NCBI GenBank assembly: GCA_001768675.1
Contig: MELN01000010.1
Span: 8,768 to 23,063, forward strand
Reading direction: 5' to 3'
Source of the DNA: Actinobacteria bacterium RBG_16_64_13
GTDB taxonomy: Bacteria; Actinomycetota; Thermoleophilia; RBG-16-64-13
Length of the DNA: 14,296 nucleotides
The position numbers and the translations under genes were made by a program. Positions within the stretch are counted from its first letter, which is position 1, and each line of letters begins with the position of its first letter. The notes beneath the pieces were generated by a model that was given only the letters and a program-made list of their open reading frames with translations, did not search any database and was not told the origin of the DNA. Below, in pieces: positions 7,247 through 13,184 of this stretch.

Positions 7247-7424
7247 CTAACTGCTCAGGGTATCAGGCTCGCCGGAGAACGAGTCGAGTTTCTGCACCAG
7301 GGCCTCGATCAGATCCTCGCTGTCACGCAACGGTGGGTTGCACGCGGGCAGGCCTGCCCATCGCGAGACCGATGCCGCCAGCGGTTTTGGGCTCCTCACC
7401 CTGTAGGTGTGCGCGCTCCGCCAT
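7247..7424 (-). pseudogene. Possible small broken gene (one frameshift) upstream of the aldo/keto reductase
   Basis: A weak call, recorded because the gap is otherwise empty. The reading frame ending at TAG 7247-7249 has a protein-like tail, DSEDLIEALVQKLDSFSG, with strongly GC-biased third codon positions. A second frame starting at ATG 7424 reads MAERAHLQGEEPKTAGGIG with similar bias and meets the first near MGRPA. Skipping one base around 7340-7365 joins them into a product of about 57 residues. If unbroken, the tail could instead start at GTG 7399 (50 residues). Neither start has a clear ribosome binding site. The gap to the aldo/keto reductase start is 36 nt, so it would be first in that operon. 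I recognise no family. It could be a relic, a sequencing slip or chance. Confidence 0.25.
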
Positions 7425-7436
7425 CTGGGAACACTA

Positions 7437-7453
7437 ACGACCGCCACGGTCGT
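7437..7453. promoter_or_regulatory. Perfect 6-bp inverted repeat upstream of the lipoprotein gene, operator or leader hairpin candidate
   Basis: ACGACC at 7437-7442 and GGTCGT at 7448-7453 are exact inverted copies with a 5-nt GCCAC spacer, 36 nt before the lipoprotein start. The size suits an operator half-site pair or a small leader hairpin. The rest of the 279-bp gap 7211-7489 shows no clear -35/-10 pair and no riboswitch that I recognise. Confidence 0.3.
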
Positions 7454-7489
7454 CGAAAGCGGCACAACGATTCTAAGGGAGGTCCAGCA

Positions 7490-8362
7490 ATGCCCCGTCG
7501 CAGGTTCAGCGGTCGATGGTTCGCCTCGATGGCCGCTTTCTTCGCAATCGTCGTAGCAGTTAGCGCCTTTGCGTCTGGTTGTGGCGGCGACAACAAACCA
7601 GGAGACTCCGTCAAGCACCCCTCCGGAAAGACGGAGTTAGTCTTTCAAGTGAGTACAGGGGGCGGATTCGTCCCCATCGAGTACAACCTGACCCATGTTC
7701 CCGAGTTCTCCCTCTATGGGGATGGCACCGTGATCGTGGTCGGGCCGATGATAGAAATCTATCCCGGTCCGGCGATGCCCAATCTCCAGGCCACCGAGAT
7801 CTCCGAGGAAGCCGTACAGGCGATCCTCTCGGCCGCCCGTGAAGTCGGTCTCTTCAACCCAACGTTCGACTACGGCCAGCCAAGCGTCGCCGATGCGCCA
7901 ACCACCACCATCACTATCAACGCCAATGGAACCACCTACCAATCCGGCATCTACGCCCTGGGTTTCGAATCCACGCCCGGCAACATGACGCTCGAGCAGC
8001 AGCAGGCTCGGGCCGCCGTCGGCGGTCTCTTGGGCAAACTGACCGACTTGGCCACTTTCGAATCGGGCGAAATCAAGTGGGAGCCGTCCGAATTCTCATC
8101 TTTGGCGGTCTACAGTCTGGGGATAGACCCTGGCTACACCCCTGACGTGGAACCGAACAAGCTGGACTGGCCGCTGGGCGATCTGAGCACCTTGGGGAAT
8201 GCGGCGCAGCCGCAGGGTTACCGCAAGGCCGTCATCACGGGCAAGGACCTGGACACCCTCAAGCCCCTGCTGGCGCAGGCTACTCAGATAACCATTTGGG
8301 CCAGCGGTGACCGCGAGTACAACCTTATGTTCCGTCCGCTGCTGCCGAACGAGACGGAGTAG
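7490..8362 (+). CDS. Predicted lipoprotein of unknown function
   Basis: 290 residues. The open frame extends upstream to 7031, but the start is set at ATG 7490 because AAGGGAGG ends 7 nt before it and a lipoprotein signal follows directly. That signal has Arg-rich residues 2-9, a hydrophobic stretch at about 11-29 and the lipobox ASGC with Cys31 as the lipidated residue. The mature protein should sit on the outer face of the membrane. It is acidic and soluble and predicted beta-rich, with GGGFVPIEYNLTHVPEFSLYGDGTVIVVGP (about 63-92). A helix with EISEEAVQAILSAAREVGLFNP and a Thr-rich TTTITINANGTTY strand follow. This layout resembles secreted actinobacterial lipoproteins of unknown role that I cannot name. 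It precedes the ABC exporter genes by 34 nt and may be co-transcribed with them, but it lacks the features of a classical solute-binding protein. Confidence 0.88.
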   Translation: MPRRRFSGRWFASMAAFFAIVVAVSAFASGCGGDNKPGDSVKHPSGKTELVFQVSTGGGFVPIEYNLTHVPEFSLYGDGTVIVVGPMIEIYPGPAMPNLQATEISEEAVQAILSAAREVGLFNPTFDYGQPSVADAPTTTITINANGTTYQSGIYALGFESTPGNMTLEQQQARAAVGGLLGKLTDLATFESGEIKWEPSEFSSLAVYSLGIDPGYTPDVEPNKLDWPLGDLSTLGNAAQPQGYRKAVITGKDLDTLKPLLAQATQITIWASGDREYNLMFRPLLPNETE

Positions 8363-8396
8363 TCCGCACACGGCACGTCCAAGGAGCACCCGGCGC

Positions 8397-9299
8397 ATGC
8401 CGTCAGCCATACTGACACAGGGACTCACCAAGAGATACGGGCGCAGACCCGGCATCGAGACCTTGGACCTGGAGGTCGTGCCGGGGGAAGTGTTCGGCTT
8501 CATCGGGCCCAACGGGGCCGGCAAGACCACCACCATCAGGTTGCTGCTCGACCTACTCCACCCAACGAGCGGACAGGCCGCCATTCTCGGGTTGGACTCG
8601 CACCGCGACAGTGTGGCCGTGCGCCGCTCCGTCGGTTACCTGCCCGGGGAGTTCGGGCTCGACGTGCGCATGACGGGACGTCAGTCGCTCCAGTACTTCG
8701 CCGCACTCCGTGGCATGAACGATCTCGGGCTGGCACCGGAGCTTGCTGCCAGACTCGATCTCGACCTCGACGTCCCCATGGGGCGACTGAGCAGGGGCAA
8801 CCGCCAGAAGATCGGACTGGTGCGGGCCTTGTTCCACCGTCCGGCGCTCCTTGTGCTCGACGAGCCCACTACCGGCCTGGACCCGCTTGTGCAAGACACC
8901 TTTCTGCAGATACTCCGCGAAGCCCGGGACGAGGGCCGCACCGTCTTTCTTTCCTCTCACGTCTTGAGCGAGGTGGAGCGCGTGTGCGACCGTGTGGCCA
9001 TCGTGCGGGCCGGGCGCCTGGCCGCGCTCGAGACCACGGAATCGCTTCTGGAAAAGAGGCGCAAGCGGGTCACTCTGGTCTTCGCCGCGCCGGTCGACCC
9101 CTCCCCGTTCGCTCAACTCCCAGGCGTGAGTGACGTGTGGGCCCAGGAGAACACGGTGTCACTCAGGCTACGCGATGGCATCGACGCGGTCGTCAAGCTG
9201 GCCGCCCAGCATACCCTGGTGGACCTCGCGGTCGTGCACCCTACGCTCGACGAGGTGTTCTTGGGCTACTACGACCAGAGGCAGCCATGGCCCGTTTGA
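8397..9299 (+). CDS. ABC transporter ATP-binding protein (ABC-2/DrrA-type exporter)
   Basis: 300 residues. The frame is open further upstream, but ATG 8397 begins the expected first strand (AILTQGLTKRYG). AAGGAG lies 10 nt upstream, and the start clears the lipoprotein stop at 8362. The nucleotide-binding domain is complete: Walker A GPNGAGKTTT (37-46), signature LSRGNRQKIG (131-140; LSRGN in place of LSGGQ), Walker B LLVLDE (151-156) with catalytic Glu156, D-loop GLD, and H-loop SSH (186-188). The Q-loop region reads GYLPGEFG and lacks the usual Gln, as in some BcrA/DrrA-like exporters. The C-terminal about 80 residues form the accessory domain seen in antibiotic/lipid exporters. It works with the overlapping permease as one half of a membrane efflux pump at the inner membrane. 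The substrate cannot be read from the sequence. Confidence 0.95.
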   Translation: MPSAILTQGLTKRYGRRPGIETLDLEVVPGEVFGFIGPNGAGKTTTIRLLLDLLHPTSGQAAILGLDSHRDSVAVRRSVGYLPGEFGLDVRMTGRQSLQYFAALRGMNDLGLAPELAARLDLDLDVPMGRLSRGNRQKIGLVRALFHRPALLVLDEPTTGLDPLVQDTFLQILREARDEGRTVFLSSHVLSEVERVCDRVAIVRAGRLAALETTESLLEKRRKRVTLVFAAPVDPSPFAQLPGVSDVWAQENTVSLRLRDGIDAVVKLAAQHTLVDLAVVHPTLDEVFLGYYDQRQPWPV

Positions 9300-10087
9300 C
9301 GCCCGTGGGAACCCTCGTGCTGCACCAGTTACGCGTGCGCTGGCGCTCACTCCTCATCTGGGGCGTGGCTCTTGGTGGCCTGGGCGCGCTCTATGTCGCT
9401 CTCTACCCCACCATGAGCGAGTTTCTCAACGACTACATCGAGAACGCACCCGACTCCATGAAACAATATCTGGGCGATCTCCAGGGACCGATCAGTGTCG
9501 ACCAGTGGCTGAGTATCGAACTGGGGAACGCGATCATCCCCATAGCCCTGCCGTTCCTCGTCATCCTCATGGGCGCGCGCACCATCGCGGGGAGCGAAGA
9601 GCGCAAGACCCTCGACGCTCTGCTCAGCAACCCACTCGCTCGGTGGCAGGTGATCGCCGGGTCGGCCGCGACCATGGCAGTCTCGCTGGCCGGCGTGCTG
9701 GCGCTCACCTGGCTGCTCATCTACATCGCGGTGCCGCTGGCAGGGGTCGACATGCCGCCGGGCCAACTCGCCGCCGGGTTGGCGGCTTTGTGGCCGTTCT
9801 GCCTCTTCTTCGGAGCGCTGGCGCTGCTGTTCTCTTCGCTCCTGCGTCGAGGAGCCGTGGCCGTCACCATATCGGCCGCCATCCTCGTGGCCATGTACGT
9901 CATCGAGGGTCTGGCCGAGGCGATCAAACCCGTGGAACCCCTGCGGGTGCTCTCGCTGCTCTACCATTATGGCCGTCCCCTGGAGGGCGACTTTCCCTGG
10001 ACGGCGGTGCTGGGCACGCTCGGGGGGGTTTGCGTCGTAGTCGCGGCCGCGATGGCAGCCTTCGCCCGGAGGGACGTCTACACCTAG
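9287..10087 (+). CDS. ABC-2-type exporter permease
   Basis: 266 residues with about six membrane helices at roughly 20-40, 82-102, 122-150, 160-185, 190-210 and 238-260. The start is ATG 9287, which overlaps the end of the ATPase gene by 13 nt. An open frame extends 50 codons upstream, but those codons lie inside the ATPase gene and give a charged, non-hydrophobic product. A long loop between helices 1 and 2 (about 41-80) probably lies outside the membrane, and the cytoplasmic segment ARTIAGSEERKTLDALLSNPLAR (about 97-119) is the standard ABC-2 coupling region that contacts the ATPase. The layout fits ABC2_membrane permeases. It pairs with the ATPase directly upstream to form an exporter. The gene is followed by 107 bp before the MFS gene. 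Confidence 0.93.
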   Translation: MARLTPVGTLVLHQLRVRWRSLLIWGVALGGLGALYVALYPTMSEFLNDYIENAPDSMKQYLGDLQGPISVDQWLSIELGNAIIPIALPFLVILMGARTIAGSEERKTLDALLSNPLARWQVIAGSAATMAVSLAGVLALTWLLIYIAVPLAGVDMPPGQLAAGLAALWPFCLFFGALALLFSSLLRRGAVAVTISAAILVAMYVIEGLAEAIKPVEPLRVLSLLYHYGRPLEGDFPWTAVLGTLGGVCVVVAAAMAAFARRDVYT

Positions 10088-10117
10088 AGCGGCCGCAGCG
10101 CCGTGATGCAAGCCCGC

Positions 10118-10146
10118 GACCGCCGATGGTACCCTAGGAGGCGGTC
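10118..10146. promoter_or_regulatory. 7-bp inverted repeat in the leader of the MFS gene
   Basis: GACCGCC at 10118-10124 and GGCGGTC at 10140-10146 are exact inverted copies around a 15-nt loop. The loop itself contains two 6-bp palindromes, GGTACC and CCTAGG. It lies 48 nt before the MFS start codon in the 107-bp gap after the ABC permease. It may be an operator or a leader hairpin; no T-run follows, so a terminator for the ABC genes is less likely. Function is inference. Confidence 0.35.
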
Positions 10147-10194
10147 TCTCCGCACCCGAGATACCGGTGCCCGTAACCAGCGAGGAGGAGTTCA

Positions 10195-11400
10195 ATGGCC
10201 AAGGCTTGTCCCACCCCGCAGCCGCTTCGCACGGTGCTCGGCACGATCGTGTTCATCACCGCGCTGTTCTGGATCACCTTCCTCGGGCGCCTCATCTTCT
10301 CGCCCCTGATGCCCGCCATCCAGGACGACCCGAGCATCGCCCTGGCGCCGGGACAGGCCGGCTCTCTGTTCTTCCTCGGCGCCTTGGGAGCCTTCGCGGG
10401 CTCGCTCATGTCGGGGTTCGTGTCGAGCCGGATAAACCACCGAGGGGCGATGCTCGTCTCTCTGTGGATCATGGCCCTCACTTTGTTCGCGGCGAACTTC
10501 GCCCACTCACTTTGGACACTACGCGTCGTCTTCATCGTGCTTGGGATGACCGCCGGACTCCACCTCCCGTCGTCTGTGGCGACCATCACCGCGACTGTGA
10601 GGAGAGAGGACTGGGGCAAGGCCCTTTCTATCCAGCAGCTTGGACCTCCCACCGCATTGGTGGCAGGTCCCCTGATAGCCGTGGCCTTACTGCACTGGTT
10701 CTCATGGAACCGGGCCCTCCTCTGGATCGCCGGGCTTACAGCGGTCCTCGCTCTTGGCTTCTGGCTTCTCACCGGAGGGGCGGGCAGCTTCCGGGGCGAG
10801 GTGCCCAGCCCGTCGATGGTCAAGCCGGTCGTACGGACCCGCTCTTTCTGGGTGATGATCTTCCTGTTCGCCCTGGGCATGGGCGCCCAGGTCGGCGTGT
10901 ATACCTTGCTGCCCCTCTACTTGCATCAAGAACGGGGCATGACCGCGGGAGCGGCCAACACGCTTCTCGGTCTGGCGAACGCCGCCCCTCTGGTCACGGT
11001 CTTCATTGCCGGCTGGATCACCACCAGGATAGGCGAGAAGCGCGCCATCGGGCTCTTCCTCTTTCTCACGGGTGTGATGACGATCCTGGTGGGCTTGCTG
11101 TCCGGGGTTGGGCTGAAAATCTGCGTCGTCCTGATGGCCGGGCTTGCCGTTTGCTTCTTCCCGCCGGCGTTCGCGGCCGTATCCCGGATCGTCCAACCGA
11201 ACTACCGCAGCCTGGCGGCCGCTTTCGCGCCACCGTTGGCCTTCATCCTTGGCGGAGGATTGCTGCCCACCGCCTTGGGCTACATGGGGCAGGCCTGGAG
11301 CTTCAGTCGGGGGATCATCATCATCGGCGCCGTGATCACCGTCGGGTCCGCCGCCGCCTTCTTGCTGCGGCTACTAACCAACCTCGAGGAGGGATGCTGA
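10195..11400 (+). CDS. MFS transporter
   Basis: 401 residues, about 12 membrane helices, the normal size for a major facilitator in the cytoplasmic membrane. ATG 10195 follows a strong GAGGAGG ribosome binding site 6-7 nt upstream. The first helix starts near residue 11 (TVLGTIVFITALFWITFLGRLIFSPLMPAI). The first cytoplasmic loop has GFVSSRINHRGAML, a divergent form of the MFS loop 2-3 motif, and the second half repeats it as GWITTRIGEKRAIG. A central cytoplasmic loop lies around residues 195-215. Overall style (LPLYLHQERGMTAGAANTLLGLANAAPLVTVFIAGW) resembles organic-anion or drug MFS proteins. The substrate is not readable. The C-terminus overlaps an ATG of the next gene (ATGCTGA), so the C_GCAxxG_C_C protein is translationally coupled to it. 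Confidence 0.95.
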   Translation: MAKACPTPQPLRTVLGTIVFITALFWITFLGRLIFSPLMPAIQDDPSIALAPGQAGSLFFLGALGAFAGSLMSGFVSSRINHRGAMLVSLWIMALTLFAANFAHSLWTLRVVFIVLGMTAGLHLPSSVATITATVRREDWGKALSIQQLGPPTALVAGPLIAVALLHWFSWNRALLWIAGLTAVLALGFWLLTGGAGSFRGEVPSPSMVKPVVRTRSFWVMIFLFALGMGAQVGVYTLLPLYLHQERGMTAGAANTLLGLANAAPLVTVFIAGWITTRIGEKRAIGLFLFLTGVMTILVGLLSGVGLKICVVLMAGLAVCFFPPAFAAVSRIVQPNYRSLAAAFAPPLAFILGGGLLPTALGYMGQAWSFSRGIIIIGAVITVGSAAAFLLRLLTNLEEGC

Positions 11401-11402
11401 TC

Positions 11403-11885
11403 ATGGCCGGTCATCCGCCCGAGCAGGCAAAGGCCGAAACCCTGGCCCGCTTTACCGACCCCGGCCCGGGGCATATCAATTGCGCGCAGGCCGTGCTCCA
11501 CTACGGGCTGCTTCTCCGGGGACTCGACCCCGAGTTGATCGTTGACGCCCGTTATCTTGGTGGAGGGATCGCGGCGATGGGTGAGGCCTGCGGCGCCCTG
11601 ACCGGGGCCGCACTGGCTCTGGGGCTGCGCGATTCAGCCCTTGACCACGAGGACCCCAACCTGCGCCCTCGCACGACCGAGAGCCTACAAGAGCTGCTGC
11701 GCAAGTTCACGGCGGAGTTCGGCTCTCGCCGCTGCGTCGAGCTCACCGGATACGACCTCAGCACCCCAGAGGGCCACAAGGCATTTGGAGAGAGCGAGGC
11801 GCGCAAGCGTTGCGCCGACTATGTCGGCTGGATGTGCGACCAGTTGACGCCACTCCTGGCCGGCCGTGAGGCGCCGCCCGCCTAA
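11403..11885 (+). CDS. C_GCAxxG_C_C family protein
   Basis: 160 residues. The family signature is clear. NC27AQAVL is followed 36 residues later by GEAC63GALTGAALALG, then Cys111 (RRCVELTGYDLS), Cys137 (KRCADYV) and Cys145 (WMCDQL). The spaced Cys residues suggest a redox or metal/Fe-S-binding role, which is the usual guess for this poorly characterised family. No signal peptide is present and it is probably cytoplasmic. An in-frame ATG at 11394 overlaps the MFS stop but has no spacer from GAGGAGGG (11386-11393). ATG 11403 has 9 nt and is preferred; the alternative adds MLI. It is the second gene of the MFS operon and is followed 34 nt later by a strong hairpin. It might process or sense the MFS substrate, but this is inference only. 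Confidence 0.93.
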   Translation: MAGHPPEQAKAETLARFTDPGPGHINCAQAVLHYGLLLRGLDPELIVDARYLGGGIAAMGEACGALTGAALALGLRDSALDHEDPNLRPRTTESLQELLRKFTAEFGSRRCVELTGYDLSTPEGHKAFGESEARKRCADYVGWMCDQLTPLLAGREAPPA

Positions 11886-11919
11886 GGCGCCGAGGACGAT
11901 ACCTCAGCCCCAGAAGGCC

Positions 11920-11949
11920 GGAGGCCGCCTCGTTGCCGAGGCGGCCTCC
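11920..11949. terminator. Strong hairpin, likely transcription terminator of the MFS operon
   Basis: A perfect 13-bp stem: 11920-11932 pairs with 11937-11949 around a 4-nt TTGC loop, starting 34 nt after the C_GCAxxG_C_C stop. There is no T-run on the + side (ACAAACTC follows), as in many high-GC genomes where a very stable hairpin alone terminates transcription. It could also stop any - strand transcript coming from 12134 downward. Confidence 0.75.
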
Positions 11950-12133
11950 ACAAACTCTTATGAAGCGCCGCGACCCCGAAGGCGCCGCTGGAAGGCGTCA
12001 GTCGGGGGGCCAACGACTAAAGGCTAACGCCACCTCCGGTCCAATGGTCGCTGCGCCTACTAGGCAGACTGTCTATTGGGACCACCTCCTTTCTACGCTT
12101 GACCCGATTTTAGCAGGAGACAGGCGTGCTTGG
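11950..12133. other. Non-coding gap with a 16S rRNA 3'-end-like tail and predicted stems; no protein gene supported
   Basis: GGACCACCTCCTTTCTA at 12079-12095 matches the actinobacterial 16S rRNA 3' end (GGATCACCTCCTTTCTA) at 16 of 17 bases. An upstream segment (11967-11992, GCCG...GAAGGCGCCGCTGGA) loosely resembles the 16S helix-45 region that normally lies directly before that tail, but here 86 bp separate them. Small stems are visible: GGCGT 11994-11998 with ACGCC 12027-12031, AGTCG 12000-12004 with CGACT 12013-12017, and a bulged 8-bp pair 12038-12045 with 12074-12082. On the - strand the tail is a near-ideal Shine-Dalgarno (TAGAAAGGAGGTG) with no convincing gene after it. The comparison with 16S is from memory; an aligned search is needed to confirm it. 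Confidence 0.4.
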
Positions 12134-13123
12134 CTAGAGGGGATCGGGAAGATCATCCGCCCTGGGCGGACGAGTTCTCTCCTCCATGCTGCGCGGCCAA
12201 TCGTCCTTGAGCAGCCGGGACAGCGACCGGTCGGCTAGGATCCGTCCCCCGGTCTGGCACCCGGGGCAGTAGTCGCACTCGTTGTCTGAGTAGACGATGC
12301 GCTCGACGGCGCTTCCGCACACCGGGCAGGAAGCCCCGAATCTCCCGTGCACCGCCATCTCCGAACGAAAGGCGGTGACCTTCTCGGGGAACCTCTCCCG
12401 CGCCTCTGCCCGCAGGCGTTCCGTCCACTCCTGGAGTACCTCCCTGGCAGCCTTGTAGAGCCTGCCCAATTCAGCGCTGTCCAGGGCGTAGCTCAGCTTG
12501 AGCGGGGACAAACACGCCCGATGCAAGATCTCGTCGGAGTACGCGTTGCCGATGCCGCTCAGGATCCTGGGATCGGTAAGCGCCCTTTTGAGCGTGTGAT
12601 TCTCGCGCCGCAGGGCAGCCGCGAACTCCTCGAGGCTTGAGGCAAGAATCTCGATCCCCCCAGGGTCAAGAGCGTGAAGCGCAGCGCTACCCCGCACCAG
12701 ATGGAGAGAGGCCCGCCGCTTCTTGCCGGCTTCGGTGAGAATCAGGCTGCCGCTGGGGAAGTCGAAGGCCACCAGTCCCGACCCCTTGGGTATGCCCGCG
12801 CCCGCGGCCTTCCAATGCAGCCGCCCGGCGATCATGAGGTGCAGCGCCAGACAGTACGGATCCTCGGGCCTGGACGGCTCGCTGGTCTCTGGCTCGCCGG
12901 CGCCGCCCGTTCGCGCCCCGGCCTCCACCGGGACCACCTCAAAGACGATCCGCTTGCCCAGTCTCTCGACGCCGGCGACGCGGCCACCAGCAACGGCCGC
13001 GAGCGGCGGCTCCACCGTGCGCAGAAGGAATGGGCTGCTCAAACGTGTGCCGAGCAGCGGTTCGCCCAGGACGCGGAGCCTGAGCGCTTCGATGTAGGCC
13101 TCGATGTCGGGTATCTCGGGCAT
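12134..13123 (-). CDS. Fpg/Nei-family DNA glycosylase/AP lyase
   Basis: 329 residues, longer than the usual about 270. The N-terminus MPEIPDIEAYI gives Pro2 (the Schiff-base nucleophile) and Glu3. Lys57 in RLGKRIVF lies in the catalytic hairpin, HLMIAGRLHW (95-104) is the void-filling/helix region, and GIGNAYSDEIL (190-200) is the helix-two-turn-helix with Asn193. A zinc finger follows: C266PVC269, C286PGC289, then TGGR with Arg294. It excises oxidised bases (8-oxoguanine/FapyG or oxidised pyrimidines) in the nucleoid. The MPE(I/L)PDIEAYI start is that of an Fpg-like subgroup distinct from classical MutM (MPELPEVE), so no symbol is given. Two extra segments are seen: a Gly/Glu/Pro-rich insert at about 68-90 and a charged C-terminal tail after about 305. 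ATG is preceded by GGAG 8 nt upstream. Probably expressed alone from a TATACT -10 box 16 bp upstream. Confidence 0.93.
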   Translation of the reverse strand: MPEIPDIEAYIEALRLRVLGEPLLGTRLSSPFLLRTVEPPLAAVAGGRVAGVERLGKRIVFEVVPVEAGARTGGAGEPETSEPSRPEDPYCLALHLMIAGRLHWKAAGAGIPKGSGLVAFDFPSGSLILTEAGKKRRASLHLVRGSAALHALDPGGIEILASSLEEFAAALRRENHTLKRALTDPRILSGIGNAYSDEILHRACLSPLKLSYALDSAELGRLYKAAREVLQEWTERLRAEARERFPEKVTAFRSEMAVHGRFGASCPVCGSAVERIVYSDNECDYCPGCQTGGRILADRSLSRLLKDDWPRSMEERTRPPRADDLPDPL

Positions 13124-13138
13124 CGGCTCTTCTCCGTC

Positions 13139-13144
13139 AGTATA
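13139..13144 (-). promoter_or_regulatory. Candidate -10 box for the DNA glycosylase gene
   Basis: Reading toward the glycosylase, TATACT (13144-13139) is a near-consensus -10 element. It implies a start of transcription near 13132 and an almost leaderless mRNA beginning around the GGAG ribosome binding site (13135-13132). The -35 about 17 bp upstream (around 13162-13167) is poor (GAATAC) and falls in the left arm of an inverted repeat, so an activator or repressor could act there. Confidence 0.4.
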
Positions 13145-13160
13145 GCCGGGCTCGTCCGGA

Positions 13161-13184
13161 GGTATTCTGAACGAGTGAAATACC
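13161..13184. promoter_or_regulatory. 6-bp inverted repeat overlapping the GH3 start codon and the glycosylase -35 region
   Basis: GGTATT at 13161-13166 and AATACC at 13179-13184 are exact inverted copies with a 12-nt spacer. The repeat sits between two divergent genes, covers the GTG start of the GH3 gene (13175) and the two last bases of its GGAGG site, and reaches the -35 position of the glycosylase promoter. It could be an operator or an RNA hairpin limiting translation of GH3. Either role is inference. Confidence 0.3.

Noticed and set aside
10167..11390. Long + frame upstream of and in frame with the C_GCAxxG_C_C gene
   Set aside because: The part before 11394 lies in the wrong frame of the MFS gene and gives a His/Arg/Pro-rich product; only the part from 11403 is supported.
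12017..12085. 22-codon GTG frame on - just after the near-ideal Shine-Dalgarno at 12095-12083
   Set aside because: The GTG overlaps the Shine-Dalgarno itself, so spacing is wrong, and the peptide has no recognisable feature.
11933..12238. 101-codon open frame on + over the gap and the 3' end of the glycosylase gene
   Set aside because: No ribosome binding site, no family resemblance, starts inside the terminator hairpin and overlaps a conserved gene on the other strand.
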